From the NCBI RefSeq assembly GCF_942548115.1, contig NZ_OW824151.1, positions 1,488,001 through 1,552,000 of the forward strand: a DNA stretch of 64,000 nt, written 5' to 3'. Origin of the DNA: Aeromicrobium sp. Leaf245. GTDB lineage: Bacteria > Actinomycetota > Actinomycetes > Propionibacteriales > Nocardioidaceae. This document shows positions 27,599-34,511 of this stretch, piece by piece; the first letter of the stretch is position 1; each line of letters begins with the position of its first letter. Under the pieces are notes generated by a model. The model did no database searches and was not told the origin of the DNA. It saw only the letters and a program-made list of their open reading frames with translations. The translations under genes were made by a program, and so were the position numbers.

Positions 27599-28512
27599 TG
27601 CTCTGGGTCCCAGGATGGTGACCGGGGAAGGAGCTCGGGGGCCAGGGCGCCTTCCCACCCGTGGGCCCGTGCCATCCGGTCGAGCTGGTCCATCACGGTG
27701 TGGGGGTGGTGGCGAACCGAGTACGACGAGAAGGTCAGCCCGTGTCGGCCGGTGATCACGATCTCGTTGGCTCGGACCAGGTCCTCGTCCCACTGCTCGA
27801 TGGCGAGGTGCGGAATCCCGTGCACCTCGACGCCGAACCCGAGGCGCTCGCTCCACACGTCGAGGTAGAAGCGACCAGCCGGACCACGCACCGCCTCCTG
27901 CCGTGTGGCGACGGGGAGCCCGGTGGCTCGCCAGATGGCCGCGAAGTCTCGCTCGGGGACCGACTGGATCCCGCCGGCCGCGTCGAGGATCGACGAGACG
28001 ATCACGCTGCGATGCCGACACCGACCGCGGCGGGTCAGGGCCTCACGCAGGTGCCGGGTGGTGACGAGACCGGCTTGCAGGGCGCTGATCACGATCCAGC
28101 GTGCATATCGTTCGTTGCTGCTCCATGAGGCGGTGTCGAGGATCGACCGCGCCGGTCTGGTCCGTCTCGGCCGGTGCGTGGGATGCACGTCGACATCGGT
28201 TAGCTCGTGCGACCAGTGCGCGGTGGCGCGGTCCCACGACGGCGCCCGTGCTCCCGCCGGCAGGACGACGAGATGGCGGGGGTCGCGCGCGTCGAAGCCG
28301 TCCTGTCGGAGCGCCGAGGAGCCGGCGAGGGCCGCACGCGGGGGAGAGGAGGCGAGCGCGACCAGGTCTCGTTCGTGCAGGGTCAGGACACCGTTGTGCG
28401 TGACGACGACACCTCGGCACGGGCGCTGCCAGACACCGGCGCGGAGGCGCTGACGCACAGGCCAGGCCCCGAACAGCTCGACGGCCTGGCGGACGGACAT
28501 GACGGTCTGCAT
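27547..28512 (-). CDS. AbiEi-like N-terminal / DUF559 (Vsr-like nuclease fold) protein
   Basis: A 321-residue protein. Residues 1-60 resemble the AbiEi-type winged-helix domain (WPVRQRLRAGVWQRPCRGVVV). The C-terminal part (about 185-285) has the DUF559 pattern of Vsr-like PD-(D/E)XK nucleases: Ser184/Glu187, Asp218 (FYLDVW), Glu229 (GVEVHG), His235, Asp244 and Arg247. No AbiEii toxin gene is next to it. Start choice is uncertain (ATG 28512 or 28500; open to 28578). Its 3' end lies inside repeat A1, and repeat A2 begins about 95 nt upstream of the start, so the gene is bracketed by the repeats. It may recognise or mobilise them, by analogy with REP-associated transposases; this is inference. 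Confidence 0.85.
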   Translation of the reverse strand: MQTVMSVRQAVELFGAWPVRQRLRAGVWQRPCRGVVVTHNGVLTLHERDLVALASSPPRAALAGSSALRQDGFDARDPRHLVVLPAGARAPSWDRATAHWSHELTDVDVHPTHRPRRTRPARSILDTASWSSNERYARWIVISALQAGLVTTRHLREALTRRGRCRHRSVIVSSILDAAGGIQSVPERDFAAIWRATGLPVATRQEAVRGPAGRFYLDVWSERLGFGVEVHGIPHLAIEQWDEDLVRANEIVITGRHGLTFSSYSVRHHPHTVMDQLDRMARAHGWEGALAPELLPRSPSWDPEQRKILRSGARSSSVLRS

Positions 28513-28606
28513 GCCTCCACCGTGTCGGCCGTCCGGCCCCGGACGAAGGGCGCGGCCGAAGGCTGTGGACGGAGGCACGCGGGCGCGAGAGCCCTGTGGA
28601 CGGGGC

Positions 28607-28722
28607 GACGCAAGATTCTGCGTTCAGTACCGGCGTCCCGATCGATGCTGCGTTCGCGTCCGGATCCCGTCGTCAACGCAGCATCGTTCGGACTCTCGCT
28701 CACGAAGGCAGAATCTTGCGTC
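28607..28722. repeat. Family A four-motif palindromic element, copy 2
   Basis: Same layout as copy 1: motifs GATTCTGCGTTC (28614), GATGCTGCGTTC (28644), inverted CAACGCAGCATC (28674) and GAAGGCAGAATC (28704), each separated by exactly 18 nt. The outer arms match copy 1 exactly over 18 bp on the left. The central spacer resembles that of copy 1 (14 of 18), the lateral spacers differ. It lies upstream of the DUF559 gene and 11 nt after the end of the next minus-strand gene. Confidence 0.85.
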
Positions 28723-28733
28723 CTCCAGAGGGG

Positions 28734-29393
28734 TCAGGCGGGGTCGAGGGGAGGGGGCTCGGTGGGGCCGGTCCAGGGGACGACGACGTGGGCGAGGACG
28801 CCGTGGAAGCGGCCGCGGACCTCCTCGGGGAGCCAGACGACCTCGTGGGACTGCGAGGCGAGGTCGACGGTGCCGTCGAGGGTCACGGCGTCGACGGCCT
28901 GGCGGGGGGCGTCGCCCACCCGATCCTCGTACTCCACGAGCGTCACGCCGACGCTGATCGGCACCTCGTTGCGATTGACCAGGCCGATGCCCCAGAAGTC
29001 CTGCGGGTCGAGGGTGGCGTGCTCCTCGAGGTCGACCATGAGCGCCTCGACCGGGGCCACGATGCCGTCGAGGTCCACCTGCTCCATGCCCTCGACGTGC
29101 ACCTCGACGCCGCGCACGTTGCGGGCGCCCTGGCCGTGGAAGTGCAGCACGTCGGTGGCGGCGGAACCGGGGGGCGCCACCACGGCGCCCCGGTCGATGC
29201 CCAGCACCGTGCCGACCTCGACGTTCGGCAGCTCGCGACCGTACTGGTCGCGGGGCACGAACCGCAGGATCGGGCGCAGGCCCACCTCGGAGCCGTTGCT
29301 CAGCGTGACCGTCTGGTCGGGCGCGTCCGGATCGGACGCCTTCGGCACGTAGGAGACCGAGATCGGCGGCTTGCGTCGATTGAACAGACCCAT
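28734..29393 (-). CDS. Conserved hypothetical protein
   Basis: A 219-residue soluble protein I do not recognise. It starts with MGLFNRRKPP, has no signal peptide or membrane helix, is rich in beta-strand-forming segments, and ends in a Pro/Asp tail. A TACGCT element 8 nt before the ATG suggests a leaderless mRNA. It lies just downstream of the transglycosylase gene on the same strand (25-nt gap). Confidence 0.7.
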   Translation of the reverse strand: MGLFNRRKPPISVSYVPKASDPDAPDQTVTLSNGSEVGLRPILRFVPRDQYGRELPNVEVGTVLGIDRGAVVAPPGSAATDVLHFHGQGARNVRGVEVHVEGMEQVDLDGIVAPVEALMVDLEEHATLDPQDFWGIGLVNRNEVPISVGVTLVEYEDRVGDAPRQAVDAVTLDGTVDLASQSHEVVWLPEEVRGRFHGVLAHVVVPWTGPTEPPPLDPA

Positions 29394-29418
29394 GGCAGGC
29401 AAGCGTACGGAGTCGCGC

Positions 29419-30183
29419 TCAGTACCAGCCGGCGCCCTTCTTGAAGTCCCACGCCGCGCACGGTGATCCGTAGCGACCCTCGATGTAGCCGAGGCCCCAC
29501 TCGATCTGGGTCGCCGGGTTGGTGCGCCAGTCGCTGCCGGCGCTGGCCATCTTGGTGCCCGGCAGGGACTGCGGGATGCCGTAGGCGCCCGAGGACGGGT
29601 TCTCGGCGTCCACGCGCCAGCCGCTCTCCTGGCTCCAGATGTTGTCGAGGCAGGAGAACTGGCCCTCGTCCCAGCCGTAGTCGGCGAGCATGGCGCGTGC
29701 GACGACCTTGGGGTCGGCGGCCTCCAGCGCCGCCTGCCGCTCCTTCTCGCGCTTCGCCTTCGCGGCGGCCTCCTTGCGCTCGGCGGCCTCCTTCTTCGCC
29801 TGCGCGGTGGCACGCTGCTGTCCGTCGGCCTTGGCCTGGACCTCCTCGACCCGGCGCTGGGCGCCCTGGTCGACGATCACGGCGTCGGACACGCGCTGGG
29901 CCTGGACGAGCGGCGTCGCGATGGCCGACACGGGGCGCAGCCCGGTCGCGGCGGCGGCGCTGTCACCGGCTCCCACGGCCTGGGCGCCGGCGGTCAGACC
30001 GGCGGCCACGACGACCCCGCCGACGGCGAAGGTCGTGAGCGTGCGGCCGCTCGGCAGGGCGTCGGCGACGTCGGCCAGCAGGTCGAGGGTGCGGTCGCGC
30101 CGGCGTTCGAAGGCCGATGGTGCGCGGTGGCGTGCCATCCGGTGCCGACCGCCCGACCGGTCGACGAGGTCGTCGTGACGCAC
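29419..30183 (-). CDS. Lytic transglycosylase-like cell-wall hydrolase
   Basis: About 254 residues. An N-terminal membrane segment (TLTTFAVGGVVVAAGLTAGA, near residue 50) is followed by a coiled-coil rich in Ala/Lys/Glu (about 115-160) and a C-terminal SLT/resuscitation-factor-type domain with the catalytic Glu in WSQESGW, then GAYGIPQSLPG. It probably cleaves peptidoglycan at the cell surface. GTG 30183 is preferred because AGGAG ends five bases upstream; GTG 30189 overlaps that site. Confidence 0.88.
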   Translation of the reverse strand: MRHDDLVDRSGGRHRMARHRAPSAFERRRDRTLDLLADVADALPSGRTLTTFAVGGVVVAAGLTAGAQAVGAGDSAAAATGLRPVSAIATPLVQAQRVSDAVIVDQGAQRRVEEVQAKADGQQRATAQAKKEAAERKEAAAKAKREKERQAALEAADPKVVARAMLADYGWDEGQFSCLDNIWSQESGWRVDAENPSSGAYGIPQSLPGTKMASAGSDWRTNPATQIEWGLGYIEGRYGSPCAAWDFKKGAGWY

Positions 30184-30299
30184 ACGCACTCCTGTCCAGC
30201 TCGACGGAAAGAGGGCGGGGAAGGGCCCAGGACGAAGCCACCATCCTAGGCAACGTTGCTGAGACGGCGCAGGCGTTCTCTCAGGTCCCGGACGCCGCG

Positions 30300-30305
30300 T
30301 AGCCT
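30300..30305 (+). promoter_or_regulatory. -10 box of a leaderless promoter
   Basis: TAGCCT ends 6 nt before the ATG of the radical-SAM gene at 30312. Confidence 0.5.
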
Positions 30306-30311
30306 GGGGCC

Positions 30312-32240
30312 ATGTCCGTCGAGTCCGTCTTCCCCCGTCTCGAGCCGCTCCTGCCGACGGTGGGCAAGCCCATCCAGTACGTCGGCGGCGAGCTCAACGC
30401 CACCGTCAAGGAGTGGGACGACGTCAGCGTGCGCTGGGCGCTCATGTACCCCGACGCCTACGAGGTCGGGCTGCCGAACCAGGGCGTCCAGATCCTCTAC
30501 GAGGTGCTGAACGAGCGTGACTGGCTGCTGGCCGAGCGCACGTACGCGGTGCAGGCCGACATGGAGGCCGTCATGCGGGAGCACGGCATCCCGCAGTTCA
30601 CGGTCGACGCGCACCGTCCCGTGCGCGCGTTCGACGTGTTGGGCATCTCCTTCGCCACCGAGCTCGGCTACACCAACATGCTCACGGCGCTCGACCTGGC
30701 CGGCATCCCGCTGCACGCCGTCGACCGCACCGACGACGACCCGATCGTGCTCGCGGGCGGCCACAGCGCCTTCAACCCCGAGCCGGTCGCCGACTTCCTC
30801 GACGCCGCCGTGCTCGGCGACGGCGAGGAGATCGCGCTCGCCATCAGCGAGGTCGTGCGCGAGTGGAAGGACGAGGGGCGTCCCGGCGGCCGCGACGAGC
30901 TGCTGCTGAGGCTCGCGGCCTCAGGGGGCGTGTACGTGCCGAAGTTCTACGACGTCGACTACCGCGACGACGGCCGCATCGCGTCGGTCCGGCCCAACCG
31001 CGACGGCGTGCCGTGGCGCGTGGCCAAGCACACCGTCATGGACCTCGACCAGTGGCCGTACCCGCGCAAGCCGCTGGTGCCGCTGGCCGAGACGGTGCAC
31101 GAGCGGTACTCCGTCGAGATCTTCCGTGGCTGCACGCGTGGCTGCCGGTTCTGCCAGGCGGGCATGATCACGCGCCCCGTGCGCGAACGCTCGCTGCAGA
31201 CCATCGGCGACATGATCGACACCGGTCTGAAGGAGTCGGGCTACCAGGAGGTCGGCCTCCTCAGCCTCTCCAGCGCCGACCACACCGAGATCGGCGACCT
31301 CGCCAAGCAGCTCGGCGACCGCTACGAGGGCACCAACACGTCGCTGTCGCTGCCGTCGACCCGCGTCGACGCCTTCAACATCACGCTGGCCAACGAGTTC
31401 AGCCGCAACGGCCGACGCTCGGGGCTCACGTTCGCGCCCGAGGGCGGCAGCGAGCGTCTGCGCAAGGTCATCAACAAGGCGGTCACCGAGGACGACCTCA
31501 TCCGCACCGTCACCGCCGCCTACTCGCACGGCTGGCGCCAGGTGAAGCTCTACTTCATGTGCGGCCTGCCCACCGAGACCGACGAGGACGTGCTGCAGAT
31601 CGGTGAGCTCGCCAAGCGGGTCATCGAGGCCGGACGCGAGGCGTCGGGTCGCCGCGACATCCGCTGCACCGTGAGCATCGGCGGCTTCGTGCCCAAGCCG
31701 CAGACCCCGTTCCAGTGGGCCGCGCAGCTCGACCACGAGACCACCGACGAGCGCCTGCGCAAGCTGCGTGAGTCCGTGCAGTCGGACAAGCGCTTCGGTC
31801 GTGCCATCGGCTTCCGGTACCACGACGGACGCCCCGGGATCGTCGAGGGACTGCTGTCGCGCGGTGACCGACGGGTCGGGCGGATCGTCGAGGCGGTGTG
31901 GCGTGACGGCGGTCGGTTCGACGGCTGGAGCGAGCACTTCTCGTTCGAGCGCTGGGAGTCCGCGACCGCCGAGGTCCTGGCCGACGAGCCGGTCGACCTC
32001 GACTGGTACACGACCCGTGAGCGCGACCACGACGAGGTGCTCCCGTGGGACCACCTCGACGCCGGTCTCGACAAGGAGTGGCTCTGGGAGGACTGGCAGG
32101 ACGCGCTCGACCCCGACGCCCTCGAGATCGAGGACTGCCGCTGGACGCCCTGCTACGACTGCGGCGTGTGCCCGCAGATGGGCACCGACATCCAGATCGG
32201 CCCGACGGGCCAGAAGCTGCTGCCGCTCTCGGTGGTCTGA
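30312..32240 (+). CDS. TIGR03960 family B12-binding radical SAM protein
   Basis: A 642-residue protein with an N-terminal cobalamin-binding-like domain and a radical-SAM domain carrying the iron-sulfur motif CTRGCRFC near residues 274-281. Its C-terminal region contains a further Cys cluster (CRWTPCYDCGVCPQ). In actinobacteria and other phyla it is encoded with the TIGR03936 protein and RNase E/G; a tRNA/rRNA-modification role is suspected but not established. Here an MFS gene on the opposite strand separates the pair. Leaderless start. Confidence 0.93.
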   Translation: MSVESVFPRLEPLLPTVGKPIQYVGGELNATVKEWDDVSVRWALMYPDAYEVGLPNQGVQILYEVLNERDWLLAERTYAVQADMEAVMREHGIPQFTVDAHRPVRAFDVLGISFATELGYTNMLTALDLAGIPLHAVDRTDDDPIVLAGGHSAFNPEPVADFLDAAVLGDGEEIALAISEVVREWKDEGRPGGRDELLLRLAASGGVYVPKFYDVDYRDDGRIASVRPNRDGVPWRVAKHTVMDLDQWPYPRKPLVPLAETVHERYSVEIFRGCTRGCRFCQAGMITRPVRERSLQTIGDMIDTGLKESGYQEVGLLSLSSADHTEIGDLAKQLGDRYEGTNTSLSLPSTRVDAFNITLANEFSRNGRRSGLTFAPEGGSERLRKVINKAVTEDDLIRTVTAAYSHGWRQVKLYFMCGLPTETDEDVLQIGELAKRVIEAGREASGRRDIRCTVSIGGFVPKPQTPFQWAAQLDHETTDERLRKLRESVQSDKRFGRAIGFRYHDGRPGIVEGLLSRGDRRVGRIVEAVWRDGGRFDGWSEHFSFERWESATAEVLADEPVDLDWYTTRERDHDEVLPWDHLDAGLDKEWLWEDWQDALDPDALEIEDCRWTPCYDCGVCPQMGTDIQIGPTGQKLLPLSVV

Positions 32241-32246
32241 GCGGAC

Positions 32247-33479
32247 TCAGGCGGCGGGGCGCTCGAGCTCGTCCTCGATCGTCCCGCCGCGGTCCACGAG
32301 GGTGCCGAACACCCCGATGAGCACGGCGCCCAGCATGAGCACCGTGACCGGTGCGGTCCACGAGCCGGTCACGTCGTGCAGCAGGCCGGTGCCGAACGGG
32401 CCGAGCCCGGCCACGAGATAGCCGACGGACTGTGCGAACGCCGACAGCGAGGCCGTGCCCTCCGTCGTCGAGGCGCGACGGCCGAACATGATCAGCACCC
32501 AGGTGAACGCGCACCCCCCGAGCCCGAGCAGGATCGCCCAGAGCCACGGAGCCGCGGTCGGGGCCCACAGGACCCCGGCCCAGCCGCTCGCGGTGAGGGC
32601 GGCGAAGATCCACGGGAGGATGCCGCGGCCTCCGAGGCGTGCCACCAACGGCGGCAGGAGGAGGGTCATCGGGATGCCGACGGCCCCGAGGAGTCCCTGC
32701 ATCGCACCCGCGGTGCCCTGCGCGAGCCCGGCGTCGGCCAGGATCGTCGGGAACCAGCCGAACTGGGCGTAGGCCTGGGCCGACTGCGCGCCGAAGCAGA
32801 GGGCGCAGGCCCAGGCGAGTCGGCTGCGGGCGAGCCGGGTCAGCGACGGTCCGACCGGTCGGACGTCGCGCCCCGCGCGCCCGGCACGGGCCGCGATCGG
32901 CAGCCACGGCAGCAGGGCGGCCACGCTCAGCACGGCCCACACCGCGATGCCGGGCCGCCAGCCACCGAGCGCGTCCGCGGCCGGCACCGTGACGACCGAG
33001 CTCACGGCGCCGCCGGCCATGAGCGCGGCGCCGTAGAGCGAGCCGACGAGGGGGAGCCGGTCGGGGAAGTGCTCCTTCGCGAGGGCGGGCAGCACCACGT
33101 TGCCCACCGCGCACGCGGCGAGCGCCACGACCGACAGCACGAGGAAGAGCGCGGTGGAGTCGACGACCGACCGGGCGAGGAGCCCGAGGGCCAGCACGGC
33201 CAGCAGTGCGGCGGCGGTGCGGTCGAGACCGAGCAGACGGACCACGCGCGCTGCCGTCGTCCCGAAGACGGCGAAGCACAGCACGGGCAGCGTGGTCAGG
33301 ACGCCCGCGACCGTGGCGCTCATGCCGAGGTCGTCGCGCAGGGGGTCGATGACCACCCCGACGCTGCCGATCGCCACGCGCAGGTTGAGCGCGAGCAGCA
33401 CGATCGCGGCCCCCACGAGCCAGGCGGGACCCCCGCGACGGACGGATGACGAGGAGCTCACCGAGACATCCAACGCCAC
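32247..33479 (-). CDS. MFS transporter (CynX/NimT-like)
   Basis: About 410 residues with 12 predicted membrane helices, of the CynX/NimT-like branch of the major facilitator superfamily, whose members move cyanate or 2-nitroimidazole and other small anions. The substrate here is unknown. Two GTG starts (33479 and 33461) are possible, and neither has a clear ribosome site. It is inserted in reverse orientation between the conserved TIGR03960 and TIGR03936 genes. Confidence 0.85.
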   Translation of the reverse strand: MALDVSVSSSSSVRRGGPAWLVGAAIVLLALNLRVAIGSVGVVIDPLRDDLGMSATVAGVLTTLPVLCFAVFGTTAARVVRLLGLDRTAAALLAVLALGLLARSVVDSTALFLVLSVVALAACAVGNVVLPALAKEHFPDRLPLVGSLYGAALMAGGAVSSVVTVPAADALGGWRPGIAVWAVLSVAALLPWLPIAARAGRAGRDVRPVGPSLTRLARSRLAWACALCFGAQSAQAYAQFGWFPTILADAGLAQGTAGAMQGLLGAVGIPMTLLLPPLVARLGGRGILPWIFAALTASGWAGVLWAPTAAPWLWAILLGLGGCAFTWVLIMFGRRASTTEGTASLSAFAQSVGYLVAGLGPFGTGLLHDVTGSWTAPVTVLMLGAVLIGVFGTLVDRGGTIEDELERPAA

Positions 33480-33535
33480 CGTCGGGAGGCGTCCGCACGC
33501 GGCCCTCGGCGAGAGCCTGCGGACGCCGACCTCGG

Positions 33536-33541
33536 TAGGGT
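33536..33541 (+). promoter_or_regulatory. -10 box of a leaderless promoter
   Basis: TAGGGT ends 7 nt before the ATG at 33549; no ribosome site. Confidence 0.55.
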
Positions 33542-33548
33542 CGGACCC

Positions 33549-34331
33549 ATGTCCGACGGCAGCACGACCCTGCGTGGCACCCCCAACCCGGAGGCGCCCA
33601 ACCCGCAGCTGCCCATCGTCCAGCGGCTGCGCATCCGGTACGCCAAGCGCGGCCGGCTGCGGTTCACCAGCCACCGCGACTTCGGTCGTGCCTTCGAGCG
33701 CGCGGTCCGCCGCGCCCAGGTGCCGATCGCGTTCTCGTCGGGCTACACGCCCCACCCGAAGATCTCCTACGCCGGAGCGGCTCCCACCGGCGCGGCGAGC
33801 GAGGCCGAGTTCCTCGAGATCGGGCTCACGCAGCAGCGTGATCCCGAGTCCGTCCGCGTGGCGCTGGACGACGCCCTGCCGCCCGGCATCGACGTGCTGG
33901 AGGTGGTTCCTGCACGCGAGGGCGGGGGCTCGCTGGCGGACCGGCTCGAGGCGAGCGAGTGGGTGATCGAGCTGCGCGGAACCGCGCCGGAGCAGGTCCG
34001 GGAGGCGGCCGACGCGTTCCTCGCGGCCGAGCAGGTCGACGTCGAGCGGATGACCAAACGAGGTCTGCGGACGTTCGACGCCCGTGCCGCCGTCCAGTCA
34101 CTCTCCGTTGGTTCGTCCGACACCTCGGGTGTGGCGTATGCGATACTGACGGTGGTCGTCCGACACCAGAACCCGTCGGTCCGACCGGACGACGTACTCA
34201 CCGGACTCCGCAACCGCGGGGGCCTCGAGCTCGAGCAGACGCCCCTGGCGACACGCTCGGCCCAGGGTCCTCTGGACGTGGAGAACGGGACGGTCGGCGA
34301 TCCACTCGCCCTCGACCGCGACGCATCCTGA
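33549..34331 (+). CDS. TIGR03936 family radical SAM-associated protein (DUF2344)
   Basis: A 260-residue DUF2344 protein. The N-terminal RIRYAKRGRLRFTSHRDFGR and ISYAGAAPTG stretches are typical of the family. It accompanies the TIGR03960 radical-SAM protein across many bacteria and often precedes RNase E/G, as here. The shared gene order suggests a joint RNA-modification task, unproven. A TAGGGT box 7 nt before the ATG implies leaderless transcription. Confidence 0.92.
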   Translation: MSDGSTTLRGTPNPEAPNPQLPIVQRLRIRYAKRGRLRFTSHRDFGRAFERAVRRAQVPIAFSSGYTPHPKISYAGAAPTGAASEAEFLEIGLTQQRDPESVRVALDDALPPGIDVLEVVPAREGGGSLADRLEASEWVIELRGTAPEQVREAADAFLAAEQVDVERMTKRGLRTFDARAAVQSLSVGSSDTSGVAYAILTVVVRHQNPSVRPDDVLTGLRNRGGLELEQTPLATRSAQGPLDVENGTVGDPLALDRDAS

Positions 34332-34511
34332 CAGGTGCTGACCGCGGCGGGACGGACGGGGAGCCGTGTGACAGGCCGGACGTCGACCACCCGGGACGCC
34401 CCAGCGCCCCGGCGCCGCCAGAAGACTTTCGGTGACCGAGCCCCCGGGCGAGGAGCCGCAGACGCAGAACCCCGGCCTCACGTAGGCGCTCACGGGGCCT
34501 GAGGAGAGCAC
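34332..34511 (+). other. Leader region of rne
   Basis: 180 bp between TIGR03936 and rne with no open coding signal. An AGGAGA ribosome site precedes the rne ATG. RNase E leaders often take part in feedback control; no clear structured motif could be assigned by eye. Confidence 0.35.

Noticed and set aside
27547-28512. Type IV toxin-antitoxin (AbiE) pair
   Set aside because: Only an AbiEi-like N-terminal domain is present, fused to a DUF559 domain; there is no AbiEii nucleotidyltransferase gene beside it.
27484-28722. CRISPR array
   Set aside because: Motifs are only 12 nt, half are inverted, and there are four per element; no cas genes are nearby. The regular spacing belongs to palindromic elements.
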